The position numbers and the translations under genes are program-made. Under the pieces are notes generated by a model. It made no database searches. It had not been told where the DNA came from and was given only the letters and a program-made list of their open reading frames with translations. Of a stretch of DNA of 64,000 bases, positions 36,401 through 48,443 are shown one piece after another. The first letter of the stretch is position 1; the number at the start of each line of letters is the position of its first letter. The stretch is from Cryptomeria japonica (lineage: Eukaryota; Streptophyta; Pinopsida; Cupressales; Cupressaceae), in the NCBI RefSeq assembly GCF_030272615.1, contig NC_081410.1:223005415-223069414 (forward strand), written 5' to 3'.

Positions 36401-37273
36401 GTTGAAATCTATGGAAGAAGAATTAGATCAAATTGAGAAAAATAACACACAAACTTTGGTTCCCTGACCTAAAAATAAAAATGTTATTGGAACTAAATGG
36501 GTTTTAAGGAATAAATTGAATGAGGATGGTCAATTTATAAGGAATAAGGCTAGATTGGTTTGTAAAGGATATTCTCAGAAGGAAGGAATTGATTATGGAG
36601 AGACTTTTGCACCTGTAGCTAGGATTGAAGCTGCAAGATTATTTCTTGCCAATGCTACTTATAAAAACTACAAGGTTTAATAGATGGATGTTAAATGTGC
36701 ATTTTTGAATGGGGATCTAGATGAGGAAGTTTATATTGAGCAACCTGATGGTTTTTCACTATTAGATGATACAAGCATGGTTTGCAGGTTAAGGAAAGCT
36801 TTATATGGGTTGAAACAAGCACATAGAGCTTGGTATGCAAGGCTGGACAAATATCTTTTGAAGCTTGGTTTTACTAAGGGTAGTGTTGACAGTAATTTAT
36901 ATTATAAGATCACTGATAATGATATACTGATTATTGAAGTATTTGTTGATGATATTATTTTTGGAGGTGAAGATAAGTTATGCATAGAATTTTCTAAGAA
37001 TATGGAGAAATAATTTGAGATGTCTATGATTGGAGAAATGAAATTTTTCTTAAGTTTGTAGATTACTCAGATTGACAAAGGTATTTTTATTTGTCAAGCT
37101 AAGTATGCTAAGGAATTGTTGAAGAAATTAGTATGGGAGATTCCAAACCGGTAAGTACTCATATGGTTACAAGTGATAAATTGACAAGAAAAGATGTTTC
37201 TACATCGGTAAATCCTACAAGATACAAATCTTTGATTGGAGGTCTTCTTTATTTGACTTAGACTAGGCCTAAT
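36401..37273 (+). pseudogene. Copia reverse transcriptase, 5' part up to the insertion
   Basis: GTKWVLRNKLNEDG, RNKARLVCKGYSQKEGIDYGETFAPVAR and MDVKCAFLNGDLDEEVYIEQP (about 36490-36740) are the conserved copia RT blocks. LYGLKQAHRAWYARLD follows, then the catalytic FVDDI at about 36943. Stops near 36464, 36678 (TAATAG), 37011, 37059 and 37258 interrupt it. The frame stops at RPN at 37273 and continues as IMN at 49796 when the inserted element is removed. Confidence 0.85.
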
Positions 37274-38619
37274 TGTAGCTAGGAAATCGGAAATCATCAC
37301 ATCAAATCAAAATACTAATCTATCTCAATCACAAAAGCTCAAATGTAATGATCAATCCTAAACACACTCAATAAAGACATGAAAGGAAAACATTCAAGAT
37401 TAAAAGCTAAGCAAACCAAATGCAGATCTAAATATCTCCTTCATGTGGCTCCATTGTCCTTCTTTCTTCTTCAAATAGCTTTTGTTTGTGGATCTCACCT
37501 TCAAGTGCATAAACCTAATGTGAAAGCAAGATTGACAATTAGTGCAAGAGTACTTAAAGCATGATTGATTCGACCAAGTGATTAGTTGGGGATCAGGGAT
37601 TCGAAAATGCAATCAATTGGGGGCCTTGATTGAAGAAAATCATCCAATTTATAGATAAATTGGAGAAAAGATAAGATTAGCATGAAATTGATATTAGAGG
37701 CAATTGATTTCAAAATGGCAAAATTGAGTGGAAAGAAGAAGGTTATGACACCTTCTATGTCATGAATTATGACATATTGCCAATGCAAAAGTCAGAAGAC
37801 TAGAGGCTTATGACATCTTGCTATGCCAAAAGTATGACGCATGAGAAATTCATGCTTCCACCAAAGCACAAAAATAGGGAACTAGAGAGAAATTCATTAG
37901 GTGGAAATTAATTTTGACAAATTAGAAAATAGGTGGAAATTAGGAAATTAGAAATTGATGAAATTAGAAAAATAAGTGAACTAATTAACAATTTTTCATT
38001 CATTAATTAATTCACAAAAAGAGGAGGAATTAATTAGCCAATTAAACAAACATTTAATTGTGACAAGAAGACTTAGGATAAATAAATAAATCATTTATCC
38101 TAAAGAGAAAATGGAGAGAAAATGACAAACAAGGTTAAATGAATAAATCATGAAACCCTAGAAGATAAATTAGAAATGCAAGGACGACAATTAGGTCTTG
38201 ATGTAAGATTGATTTGATGTCAATTAGATCATGATTTTGAATTGATTTGATTGATAAACAATTGAGATTGATTGACAAATTGATCAATATTGATAAAGAG
38301 ACCAAATTGATATGCACCAATTGACGTGATTGAAGAGGACAAGGATCGATGACGAATCAATCGTAAAACGATGAGATTGACAAGGACGAGGATCGATGAC
38401 AAATCGATCTCAAAACAATAAGATTGATAAGAGGACAAAACCCTAATTCAAAAGTGATAAAAATGAGGAATGCAGAAGAAGGACTCGATGCTTGCAAATG
38501 ATAAAGACCAAGTACACAACATAGAAGAAATGTTAATGCGATGCTAAAACCTAAAATAAGGCAATGCGCCAATGTTAAAGTATGACTTCGCAAGCGTTGA
38601 CCAGTTTTAGGTGTCTACA
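37274..38619 (-). repeat. 3' LTR of the 12.5-kb element
   Basis: The plus strand starts TGTAGCTAGGAAATCGG and ends TTAGGTGTCTACA. The purine tract lies outside, at 38620-38636, reading caaagaggggcaaaa on the minus strand. Within it, 38335-38440 is a tandem pair of about 53-bp units, each with gatcgatgac...atcgatc-like inverted cores. Confidence 0.9.
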
Positions 38620-38636
38620 TTTTGCCCCTCTTTGAG
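38620..38636 (-). promoter_or_regulatory. Polypurine tract of the 12.5-kb element
   Basis: The minus strand reads tctcaaagaggggcaaaa immediately before the LTR start TGTAGACACC. It fixes the element's orientation as minus. Confidence 0.75.
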
Positions 38637-39147
38637 ACAATGCAATTTTAAGCGTTGTTTCAAAGAACAATAATGAAAATGCCCCAGATACTGACAATGA
38701 CATATGCATGCCCCCTCGAGGAATTGGCCGGAAACATGCAAAAAAGAGGCCAATTGATCGATAAAAATGATAGGATCGAATGGACCGTCAATCGAAGATC
38801 GGATGCACGAAGGAAAAACAAAAGAAGATGCAAAGGACTGCAACCAACATAAGATGGATAGGGTGCACATCCATCTATGCACTGACAAAGATCTATAAAT
38901 GAGGCAAAGAGAGTGAAAATTGCTCATTTGCACTAGCCAAAGAGGAGAATTTGTTGCTCTGGAAAACGACACTTGCAGAGAGATGACAAACATTCCAATG
39001 GCAGATCACCTCAGAGAATGTGTATGCACATTCAGACGATTAGACGACGTAGGAGCAGCGGTATGTATCTCAAAAACCCATGTTTTCAATTTGATGAATT
39101 TGACTTGCTTGTGGGACATTGCGGGGCCCACAGGGGATGCAGAAAGG
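38637..39147. other. Spacer between purine tract and repeat cluster
   Basis: No gene is supported. Short plus-strand frames (38655-38852, 38920-39246) lack motifs. The sequence is less AT-rich than the LTR. Confidence 0.4.
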
Positions 39148-39272
39148 GACTCCTGCGCTTGTGTAGGGCGAATCCTATGCATGTGTAGGGTCTTCTATGC
39201 TTGTGCAGGGGGACACAGGCGTAGGTTATGTGACACAGGCACATGACTCATCACACAAGTGCAGTTGTGCTC
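39148..39272 (+). repeat. Inverted and direct 20-bp repeat units
   Basis: Three inverted units (ending cgcttgtgt, gcatgtgt, gcttgtgc, 39151-39207) are followed by three direct 20-bp units at 39213-39272, each beginning acacagg or acacaag. The unit is the same as in the 11-copy array at 48115-48335. Confidence 0.7.
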
Positions 39273-39420
39273 TGGGAACTCAATTTAGGTCAAAAATAGC
39301 ATGCAAATGATCCGGAAAGGGGTGATAAGGGTCGGATAGGTCAGAATAGATGAAAACCACCCTGATTTGGATATGAAAATGAGGAAATGCAACCCATAGG
39401 AGAAAACCCTAAAACTGACA

Positions 39421-41078
39421 AAATGTGCCCCAATTGTGATGCAGAGTCGGCAGTATCCATTGATCACGCGGGAGAACTGACCAGACTGCTTCCTGTTACG
39501 ACATAGACTCAGAAGCACATATAGAGATACATTAGCAGGACTTGGGATATACTATGTCATATTCATGCCCAAGATTAGGGCAAACACAGGACTGCTTACC
39601 GCATTGGCAGAGCGATGGAATTCAGAGACTTCCTCATTCCATCTGGCGACTAGAGAGGCGACTATGACACTAGAGGATGTATGGTGTATCCTCCGCATTT
39701 TGTTTCATGGAGAGGTGGTAGAGTATGACCCAGTGACAGGGAGAGATGTGTTGTGCAAATTATTTGAGTGTGACGCAGATGATCTGGATATTGTAGAGAG
39801 GGAGATTGGCTGGGACATCATGGCATCAGAGTACGATCGACGATATGTGGTGATAGCCGTGGTTATAGCATGCCTACTAGCAGGGGACAAACTAGGACAT
39901 GGATTCCCTATTGGATGGGGAAGAGTGCTAGAGTGAATGGCGACAGAGGGGATGGTGTATGCATGGGGACCATGTGTACTGGCTATGCTATATTTTCAGT
40001 TGCATCAGATAGCATATCAGGGAGTGCAGACTTTGAGCTGTGGGGTCACATTGTTATAGGTATGAGCATTTGAACACATAGCCATATGTCGACTGATTGC
40101 AGAGAGATAGGTAGTACCACACTGACCATATGTGTACTGCTATGGGGGAGCACTAAGACAGGGTCCTTTTGGATACATATTGTATTGGCAACACGAGCTA
40201 GACAGATTGAGAGAGTTCACATGGAGGCCATATCGTGATTGCCCGAGATGGTCAGATGATAGTGATGAGCTACCGTATTGTAGACAAGAGAGGTACCTGA
40301 TTGGGCGACTAGTGAATTGCCAAAGAGTGATTGAGATGTACCTACCAGAGAGAGTCAAATGATAGTTTGGAGAGAGGCAGGATGTACCTAGGAGGACTGC
40401 ACACTTTGCCCGATCTCACAGAGAGACGAGTCAGTGGGGGAGTATGATTCAGCCACACATAGCATATGCTGACTTCTCACAACTACAACAGAGATAGTGG
40501 GATTGGAGATCAGATGTAGTGGACGCTGGGATGACAGAGGAGTATGAGAGATGGTTTGCACAATGGTGGCCAGTGCCATTGACAGATCTGGACATTCCAG
40601 TACCGAGGAGACAGGAGGACTTCCCACTCACCGGAGAGGAGGAGGGAGATGATGAGGATGAGGAGGATGAGGGTGGTGATGAGGATGAGGGGGATGATGA
40701 GGATGGAGATGAGGAGGGGGATGACAAGGATGAGCTAGATTCAGGTGAGCATGAGGCATTGTAGGATATACCCATAGAGTCAGAGACAGCTAGCATAGAG
40801 GAGATGGAGATGTGCAGGGCTACCATAGCGAGTCAGCATGATCATATTGTGACTTTAGAGAGATAGAATTCCATCTTGAGGATAGAGCAGGATCAGTTCA
40901 GAGCAGCTTGAGATACAGCAATAGCTTAGGCACAACAAGAAGAACAGAGAGTCACTGAGTATATTGGGTCGATTAGGGATGCCAGTGCACGGGAGATGGC
41001 ACAGATGTTGGTAGAGACCAGAGAGAAGATACACCATTGGAGGACACTATATGAGAGTGCAATTCCACCTGAGTAGAG
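39421..41078 (+). pseudogene. Plant mobile domain (PMD) protein, antisense to its element
   Basis: One plus-strand frame of about 550 codons, with no frameshift seen but about a dozen TAG/TGA stops. The N-terminal part has TGLLTALAERWNSETSSFHL and MTLEDVWCIL (39583-39690), the hallmark of plant mobile domains. YAWGPCVLAMLYFQLH (about 39958) and AFEHIAICRL follow, then WRPYRDCPRWSDD (about 40228) and ERWFAQWWPVPL (about 40546). An acidic Glu/Asp/Gly tract (40639-40740) and a coiled-coil-like tail end it near 41078. PMD proteins occur in plant transposons and as host proteins in silencing. Antisense extra ORFs, some PMD-like, are known in Tat-type gypsy elements. Here the ORF lies between the 3' LTR and the sense ORF. 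Without the stops it would be a typical-length PMD protein. Confidence 0.8.
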
Positions 41079-43350
41079 AGAAGCTTCATATCGGGCATGA
41101 TCGAGGATAGAGAGCAGAGCATGCTCTCGGAGGACATTATGTAGTCAGCCTGCGGGCCATACTTAGGGCAAACAGTCCAATTTTGTACTCCGATATTATG
41201 TTGATATATGATATGATATGCATCAATATGATGGGATGCAATGTGTTATGACAGATGTTATTTTCTATGTATGGATGACTTATGCACTATTTATGTACCA
41301 TTGTGGAACATGTATGGATGTATTTTTTATGTGTTTTTGATGCATTGATAATATGAAATGGATAAAATGCTTGATGTGATTCTTAATATAATGCAAATGT
41401 ACTAACCGAATGGATGCAAGATGTAGCATATGTGTCTGGGGAAATTAGAGCACTAGACCGAAATGACTATCTGAACTGACGGAAGAAATGTTAGTAAGAA
41501 GAAAATGAGATGGAGGATAGTTAGAGACGAAGAAAAACTTGATTTCAGTAATGCACTTTGTAGGTGAGAACCTTTATTTTAATGTAGCAAAATGGATGCG
41601 TAGCATCATGGCATTGAAGGCCAGAGCTGAAATGCAACCCTTTTTGCAAAAGACAGACACATCACAGACAAACAATAATCACAAAAGAAAAGAAAGGAAC
41701 CATGAACCATCCCGGTCACTCTAAATCACTCAATGACATCATCGAGCAACATAGGAACATGACCGAAGCCAAAGATAAATCAGTAAAAAGATAAGATGCA
41801 CAAATTCCAACAAATCAAACAAACATCTTCATCTTCATTGTCAAAAGTTGAAAGTGCTGATAGGACAATCATGCTATCTGGTTTCAGGACATGCGATACC
41901 CTGTCTAAGATAGGACACAGTCTAGTTTCGAGTATACCACACCCTGTATAAGACCCATGATATTAGCCAAGGACGAATGATAGTGATGCTGATGTTCGAT
42001 TGTTATGACAATTGTGATCAGTTTGAATGTCTGGTTTGAATGAAAAAGTTCATCTGTTAACGCGTGATTTCAGTAAAGCACAATGTGTGATTGTGAGTCA
42101 TTGGAGGGATGCACAGTGATCTGTCTTATGCACTAAGAGGATATTTATTGCAAAATGTGTGTTTTTGGATTTTAATGTTTTTGAAAAGTTTTTTGTTCAT
42201 TTTTTCAGGACTTTATTTGACTTTTTAGGGATTTTTTCAGGACATTATTTGATTTTTAGAGATTTTTTCAGGACATTATTTGATTTTATTTGCATTATTT
42301 TAGGACATTTTTCAATTTTTTTGGATTATTTCAGGACATTTTTTGATTTTTTTGGATTTTTTTAGGACATTTTTCAATTTTTTATGATTATTTCAGGACT
42401 TTTTTCAAATTTTTTGGATTTTTGCCCCCAGTGTCTAGCAAGGCAAGGAATATGACAGGTGAATAAATAGGCTTGCTAAAATGATGGTGGATAGAGGGAA
42501 GACAAAGGCCTTTTATCATGGAGACAATACGGATGCAATTTTCAAGGGCTATTGCATGATGGGACAAGAGACTGGATATGACAATGTAAAGCAGTGACAT
42601 GGCATGAGGGACATGTCAAGAGGTTTTTGAAACTATGTTTAAATTTTGCATCCTTATGTCAAATCAAGATCAAGGAATGAAACAAAGTGTATGCATAGTG
42701 ATAAGATATGGAATGGATAAGGGACATGGACTGAAGGTCGGGATAGGATACGGGATAGTGGCAGAAAGTTGCAATAAGCCAGGGAATATGGATGAAAGGT
42801 TGTAATAAGCAAATGGATAAATGACCAAAAGCTATGATGGACTAAAAGCTGCAAACAAGATGCATGATGCTCATGAAGATCGTTAGCCTTGTCAAGATCA
42901 AAGGTGGAAAGAGGAAATTGGACATGAGGGACAATAGGATATGAAGGAGTATGATAGGATAATGGAACAATGAAGGACAAAAGGATATGATAGGATAAAA
43001 CCTGCCCCCAAGTGTGGTGTGCAAGAAGTTCATAAATTATGCATGATGCCTGTTTGCCAGGTTTTCATCACGGTACTTGCCCAAGGCGCCTTTTTGCCAG
43101 GTTTTCACCAGTGGACGAATTATTTTTGCTTTACTTTTTTCTTTTGTCTTTTTTTTTTTTCACTTTTTAAAATTTTTTTTTGACTTTTTCAATAGAAAAT
43201 GGACACATGATAGGGGATGGAAGAAGGACTCAAGCGTCTTTTTGTTTGGGTAGTAGCCTTGAAAAAAAATGGACCATGAACTTTAAAAGTATGCTCAAAG
43301 ACGTTGGTAGGATAAGGACATGGAAAAAGAGATGAAATTAAGGCAAGGAT
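41079..43350. other. Non-coding interior between the antisense PMD and the sense ORF
   Basis: No convincing frame on either strand. 42175-42425 is a T-rich imperfect tandem repeat. 43130-43200 is another T-rich run. Two copies of 'tttttgccaggttttcac' lie near 43050 and 43090. Confidence 0.5.
42175..42425 (+). repeat. T-rich tandem repeat, unit about 35 bp
   Basis: About seven imperfect copies of a unit built around 'tttcaggacattatttgat' with T-rich spacers. Frames through it are artefacts. Confidence 0.7.
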
Positions 43351-46264
43351 TTATGCAAAGAATTGGACCAGAGGGATCGAAGGATGGAAAATACGCATTG
43401 GATAATGGATAGGGTATTGGAAGAATTGGGCTTTAGTGGATGGAAATGAAGGCAAGATCGACATTGGCACACACCTTGAGGGGTGATGGACTGATGGAGG
43501 AAAGATGTATTTTGGATATTGAGATTTTGACGAAGGAAAGGCTATGGATTTTGGGACATAAGGGCCCAAAATGGATAAAGAAGGTGATGGAGGAATAGAA
43601 TTGGAATGTTTGGATGGAGGAATAGAAATTGTAGATGCCAATTTTGATGTTTCTTTAGGCTTTTGTGCTTCAAGGAGCCGCTTAGGGATCCACATGGTTT
43701 TTGATTTTTCATGCTTTTGTGGTTCCTTGGAGTGCATTGCCAACACAAGGGATTTAGGAACCCATATAGATTTTGACTTTGCTTTATTTTGCTCAGTGGG
43801 CCTTTGTGGCCTTTTGGATATTTCTTTTTCTTTATAGATCATATTGTTCTTTGTTTTGACATGTCAATTATATTGGACATGTTGATCCTTGAATACATGT
43901 GGATTTCTAGACTTATGACTTTTATATTTGGCATCCAAATTGCTTGGAGGGGGAAAGGAATGCATGGATGGATATGAATGAAGTGGACTTCTTTTGGATG
44001 GATGAAATTTACTCAAGGATGTGTGCCTTTGCTGACCTTGCATAGAGAATGAAGGAATATAAGGACCTAAGATGGATGGAAAGTATGATGGGGAAGGTGT
44101 ATACTTGGATTTTGAAGGGATGTTGGATTTAGTAGGGATACCAATGTCGTGAGAGTGAGTTGTGTAGACATGAGCCTTAAGATCTTCTTTGATATGGAGG
44201 GATTCTTGCTTATGGAGATCAACTCCTTTGCCTTATGAATATCTTGACTTGTAGGATACTCTTTTCTTTGGGAAGAAGGCGCGAGTCCATTATGAGGTGG
44301 ATATGATATGAGAGAAATAATGAGATTTTGAAGTGGATCAGATTGCACCGAAGTGGAAGAACCCATTGTTAATGTCAGGGGTTTATGAACATCTTGCACT
44401 GACATGTTAGAATCATGAAGGGGATCAGGATCATGAGGGGGACTAGGATTGTGTAGTGGACATGGTTCAATGATAGGCTCTTCAAGAGATGGAATGGGAG
44501 AAATAATGGGATCATCAAAAGAAATGTGATCTTGGAGTGTATATAGAGCATTAAGACAAGGAGATGGAGGAACAAAAGGATCTTGTGGAGGATTTAAAGG
44601 AATAATTTGATCTTGACAAGGAGGAAGATCATTGGAATCCTCTTTAAAGGTGCTTTGCTCTTGACTTTCAATGGGATCATCCAAAAAGATGGAAGGGATA
44701 TCTTGATCTTTCTCAGGAAGTGGAATGCCAATGGGATTTGAAAGGACATTTTTTTCATGAAATGGAATGGGATCATTTGGGATTGGATGGATTGGGATAT
44801 CTTGATCTTGCTTAGGAAGTGGAATGTCAATGGGATTTGAAAGGATATTGTGTTCTTGGATAGAATGGACAGGAATAATGGAATCATCATGAGTGTCTGG
44901 GAACATGGGATCCTGGTCAACAATTGGATGGGATGATAAGGTTTTAGGATCTTGATCTTGATTTTCTTTAGGACTCATTTCTTTGTGCTCTAAATTATCC
45001 TCTTGACATGGGGTTGGACTTTGGATATGCATGGAGGATTCTAACAAGGAATCAATGTTTTGGCATGAAGGAAATGCACTTTGAACATTTGTGATGGATT
45101 CTAGCAAGGAATCAATGCTTGAACATGAGGAAGAGGGACTTCGAATGGGGTCCTCTAAAACAAGTAACGGCAATAAAGTGCATGGTGGCATTGGGTCTTG
45201 TATTTCTGATACATGACAAGGATGGGCATCATGAATTGGATTATCTTGGTAATCAATTATGGATAGCCCTTAGATAATTGCATCCTTGGGTGTATTGTTT
45301 GATGAGGACAATATGGAAGGTTCTTGTGAAACTTCTAGAGGTGTAGGGATAGATGCCACTGGAGAGTCAATTTGTTTGCGGGGGAATGAGGCATTGCTAG
45401 ACATAATTGTATTATCTTGATCTTCTTCAAAGAACTCACTTGGTAGGTTCCTTAAGAGTCAATTTGTTTGCGGGGGAATGAGGCATTGCTAGACATAGTT
45501 CTATCTGGAATTTGAACTTGTTTGGAAAGGAGTTGGTTCTGATCTGATGTCATGTTTTGATTTTGAACTAGATGTTGATCAAATTGGTTTGACATGTTCA
45601 AAATTTGGCTTGGTGTGTGCTGCAACCTTTGTTTTTGAATGTTTGGTTGTGGTTGTTGACATTGATATTCCACCATTGGTTGAACCATTTGTGGACATTG
45701 TATAGTTGGTTGGACATATTGTTGAAATTGGACCATTGGTTGTGTTGGTTGTATATGTTGAACAATTGGTTGTGTCTGTTGGAAATGTTGAACAACTGGT
45801 TGAACCATTGGTTGTATTGGTTGAAAATCTGATTGATAGTAAACACCTTCTTGTTCTTGTTGTGGAGGCACATAATGTTGAAATTGATGTTGTCTCTTTT
45901 CTTGAAATTGTTTCATCATCTCTATTTGTGAGAGGAGAGTTGGTATGTCTGATCATTCAAGAAGAGATCTTACATCAATTGGCTCAATCTTTGGATTTCG
46001 ACCTGGAAATTTTTGAAACATTTTGGACATTTGTGATCTATTCTTCTCAATGTTTTTGACTTTTTGTTCCAATATCCCCTTTTCTTGAGCTAGTTTCTCC
46101 TCTAGTTTTTGTATTTGGAGACTTGTTTCATCATAAAGAGTTTGATCCAAGTTGCTTTGTTGTTGGGTTGGATAGAATTGTGATTGCATTGTCGGTTGAT
46201 ATGTCAAACTTTGTTGCATCATTGGTGCTTGGAACCTTGTTTCAATAGACATGTCACTATGCAA
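43351..46264 (-). pseudogene. Long Q/P/S-rich protein of the 12.5-kb element, function unknown
   Basis: I do not recognise this protein. On the minus strand 46264-45452 is one frame with a single TGA at 45953. It starts at MHSDMS, has a short coiled coil (LQIQKLEEKLAQEKGILEQK) and then a Gln/Pro-rich region with repeated QPMVQ and QPIVQ units. A duplicated 43-bp segment (45366-45408 and 45456-45498) ends that frame. The reading resumes through an acidic Pro/Asp/Ser region (45191-44067) with repeats such as LSNPIDIPLP / LSNPIGIPLP, then a basic Lys/Pro-rich tail (43842-43351) with KSIWVPKSL / KTMWIPKRL repeats. All of it looks intrinsically disordered. No capsid, knuckle, protease or polymerase motif is present. 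It occupies the place of gag-pol. It may have been one ORF of about 950 codons. Confidence 0.6.
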
Positions 46265-48114
46265 TGTTTTTGGGATTTTTGATTTTAAAAGGATGATGTA
46301 TGATATGCAACTAAATGCAACCTAAATAAATGAAAATGCAATCTATGGCAAGAATGCAACCTATGTTTTTGGTTGTTTTTCAAGATTTAGACAAAATTTT
46401 GAATGCAATTCTAAAAATGAGACCCTTAGGAAATTGAAATGATGTCTAGACCTCAAAGGACAAAAGGACCAAGTGACGAAAGGATAAAATGACAATGTCT
46501 CCCCTATATGCTTGGATACTAAGCTAGGTTTGACCAAATGACATTGATGACAAAAAGACAAAAGTTTGATAATGTCTAGACTTCCTAACAATGACTTAGG
46601 GTTTATCAAAGATTTGGATTACTCAAGTATGACAAAACCTAGTTTTGACACTATATGCAAAGGGACAATTACTATGCAAATGACCCTAATATGATATGAT
46701 AATGACCTAAGCTTGATGAAGAGACCTAGGGTATACAAATAAGAATGTATGACAATGTCAACCTAAGTTTGAATTATGAAATCGTATTACTCTAATGCAA
46801 GAGGACACATGCAAAATGGATGACCCTTATTGATATGCAAAGGAGTATGACCTAGGTGAAACTTAACCTTGGTAATTGACAATGAATTTGCAAAATGCAA
46901 ACCTAGGATGAACCTAAATCTAAGTGACATGAATGTTGAGACAAGATTTTGAAAAATGTTTGACAACCATGTTTAAAGGTGTTTTGAACTTTGTTTGATG
47001 AATGTCTCTTATGTTTTAACCTTGTTTTGAATCAATTTGTCTTGTTTTTTAAAGGATATGCAATTCAACTTTTGACAAGCAAAGAAGACAAGATATTTCA
47101 ACTTAGACTCAATACAATCATGCTCATTCACACATTTCTTATGGTAGGCAAGGACATTAGGTACTTGAGAGGTAGACTTGTTATGGGATTCAAGGAGAAT
47201 ACATAGATGCTTGACCCCATGGGCTCCCCTCCACGACACTCACTTCTCAGGGCAGCCAAGCATCAGTCCCCATGGAAATCTCCCCATGGTGAACTTAGTA
47301 TCTCTTCCAAGTATCCAAACTTGTCCTTCTCAAGCAACTAGAAGGATTTTTGGCCTCTAAATACAAGGTGTTTAGTAAGGATTTCTGTTAAGCGTTACGC
47401 AAGCGTGATTGAGACATTAAGCCCACCAAGATATCAAACAAATGTAGTCGCGCAAGCATGATTTAGACCATGAGGTCCTACATAGATGTTGATATGAGAA
47501 AGAGTTCAAGGGTCATCACTTCCCAAGTAACTGCAATTCCCACGTAACCCTTCCTTCAAAGCTTTTACCCATCAGGTATTTGTTTATAGTGAGTTAGAAT
47601 TCCAAGGTATTCTAGCCGTGCTCACTTTGGGTTGTTCCCTTCTCATGATTATCACTTGCTTGCAAAAGCAAATGGTCAGGAAGGCAGGCCCTCTAAAGGT
47701 GACACACAATCAAAAACATGAGCATGGTATCGAAGATCTGGATTTCTTCACCCTAAGAAGGATGAGAGCATACTCTCCTACTCCAATGTCAAACTCAACA
47801 ATCAAAGAAAACATATATTCATTCCATCCTATTTAGAAATCATACTAGGTGCCTAAACATTAATTACAAACACAAAGTTTAGTTGTATTCCAAGGCAACC
47901 TGCAAAACCCAAGTCAAAAGTTTAATATGTTTAGTCTTTGACTATCGAACCTGCACAAAACGTGTTAGTAGTTTCATTTGTTGTCTTTGCCATGTGTATG
48001 CCAAGATGCTGCACAAAGAATTAGTACCATAAAACCAAAAAGTAGAAACAAAATGCAAAACAGATCAATTTGCAAGTAAAAACACTGCTTTTTTTTACCT
48101 TTGTTTCTGGCCTT
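46265..48114 (-). other. 5' leader of the 12.5-kb element
   Basis: A long non-coding leader between the repeat array and the sense ORF. It is AT-rich with many 'atgacaa' and 'ctaggtt' words. Short frames on both strands lack motifs. Confidence 0.5.
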
Positions 48115-48335
48115 ATACAGGCGTAGAATGCATGACACAAGCGCAGAATGCATTACACAAGCGTAGAATTGCCTACACAGGTGCAAGATTTCCTACATAG
48201 GCACAAAAGTACTCACACAGGCGCAGAAGTACTCACACAGGCGCAGGATTGCCTACACAGGTGCAGAAGTACTCACACAGGTGTAGGATGAATTACACAA
48301 GCGCAGATCCCTTCTACACAGGCGTAGAAGTGTCC
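48115..48335 (+). repeat. Eleven tandem copies of a 20-bp unit
   Basis: Units start every 20 bp at 48115, 48135, 48155 and so on to 48316 (the tenth is 21 bp). The rough consensus is acacaggcgcagaattgcct, with the left 12 bases best conserved. There are no spacers, so it is not CRISPR-like. It lies about 100 bp inside the primer-type site of the minus-strand element. Confidence 0.9.
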
Positions 48336-48422
48336 AGAAAGCTTTGGGTCGCCCTATTTCTTGAGTTTTTCACCTGCAAATCAACTCAAAAGAACTCAAA
48401 AGCATGGTTAGGGGGTTAGTTC

Positions 48423-48438
48423 ACGTCAGGTTCACCAA
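48423..48438 (-). promoter_or_regulatory. Probable primer-binding site of the 12.5-kb element
   Basis: The minus strand reads TGGTGAACCTGACGTG, five bases inside the LTR end. It starts with TGG as a complement of CCA should. I cannot assign the tRNA. Confidence 0.55.
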
Positions 48439-48443
48439 TTAAT

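Noticed and set aside
40449-40826. Minus-strand Ser/Pro-rich frame of 125 codons
   Set aside because: It is the antisense of the Glu/Asp-rich tract of the PMD ORF; the plus-strand frame has the domain motifs.
42159-42365. Hydrophobic Phe-rich open frame resembling a membrane protein
   Set aside because: It is a reading of the T-rich tandem repeat at 42175-42425.
48115-48335. Regular short repeats that might suggest a CRISPR array
   Set aside because: Units abut with no unique spacers, vary in sequence, and lie in a plant retrotransposon leader.
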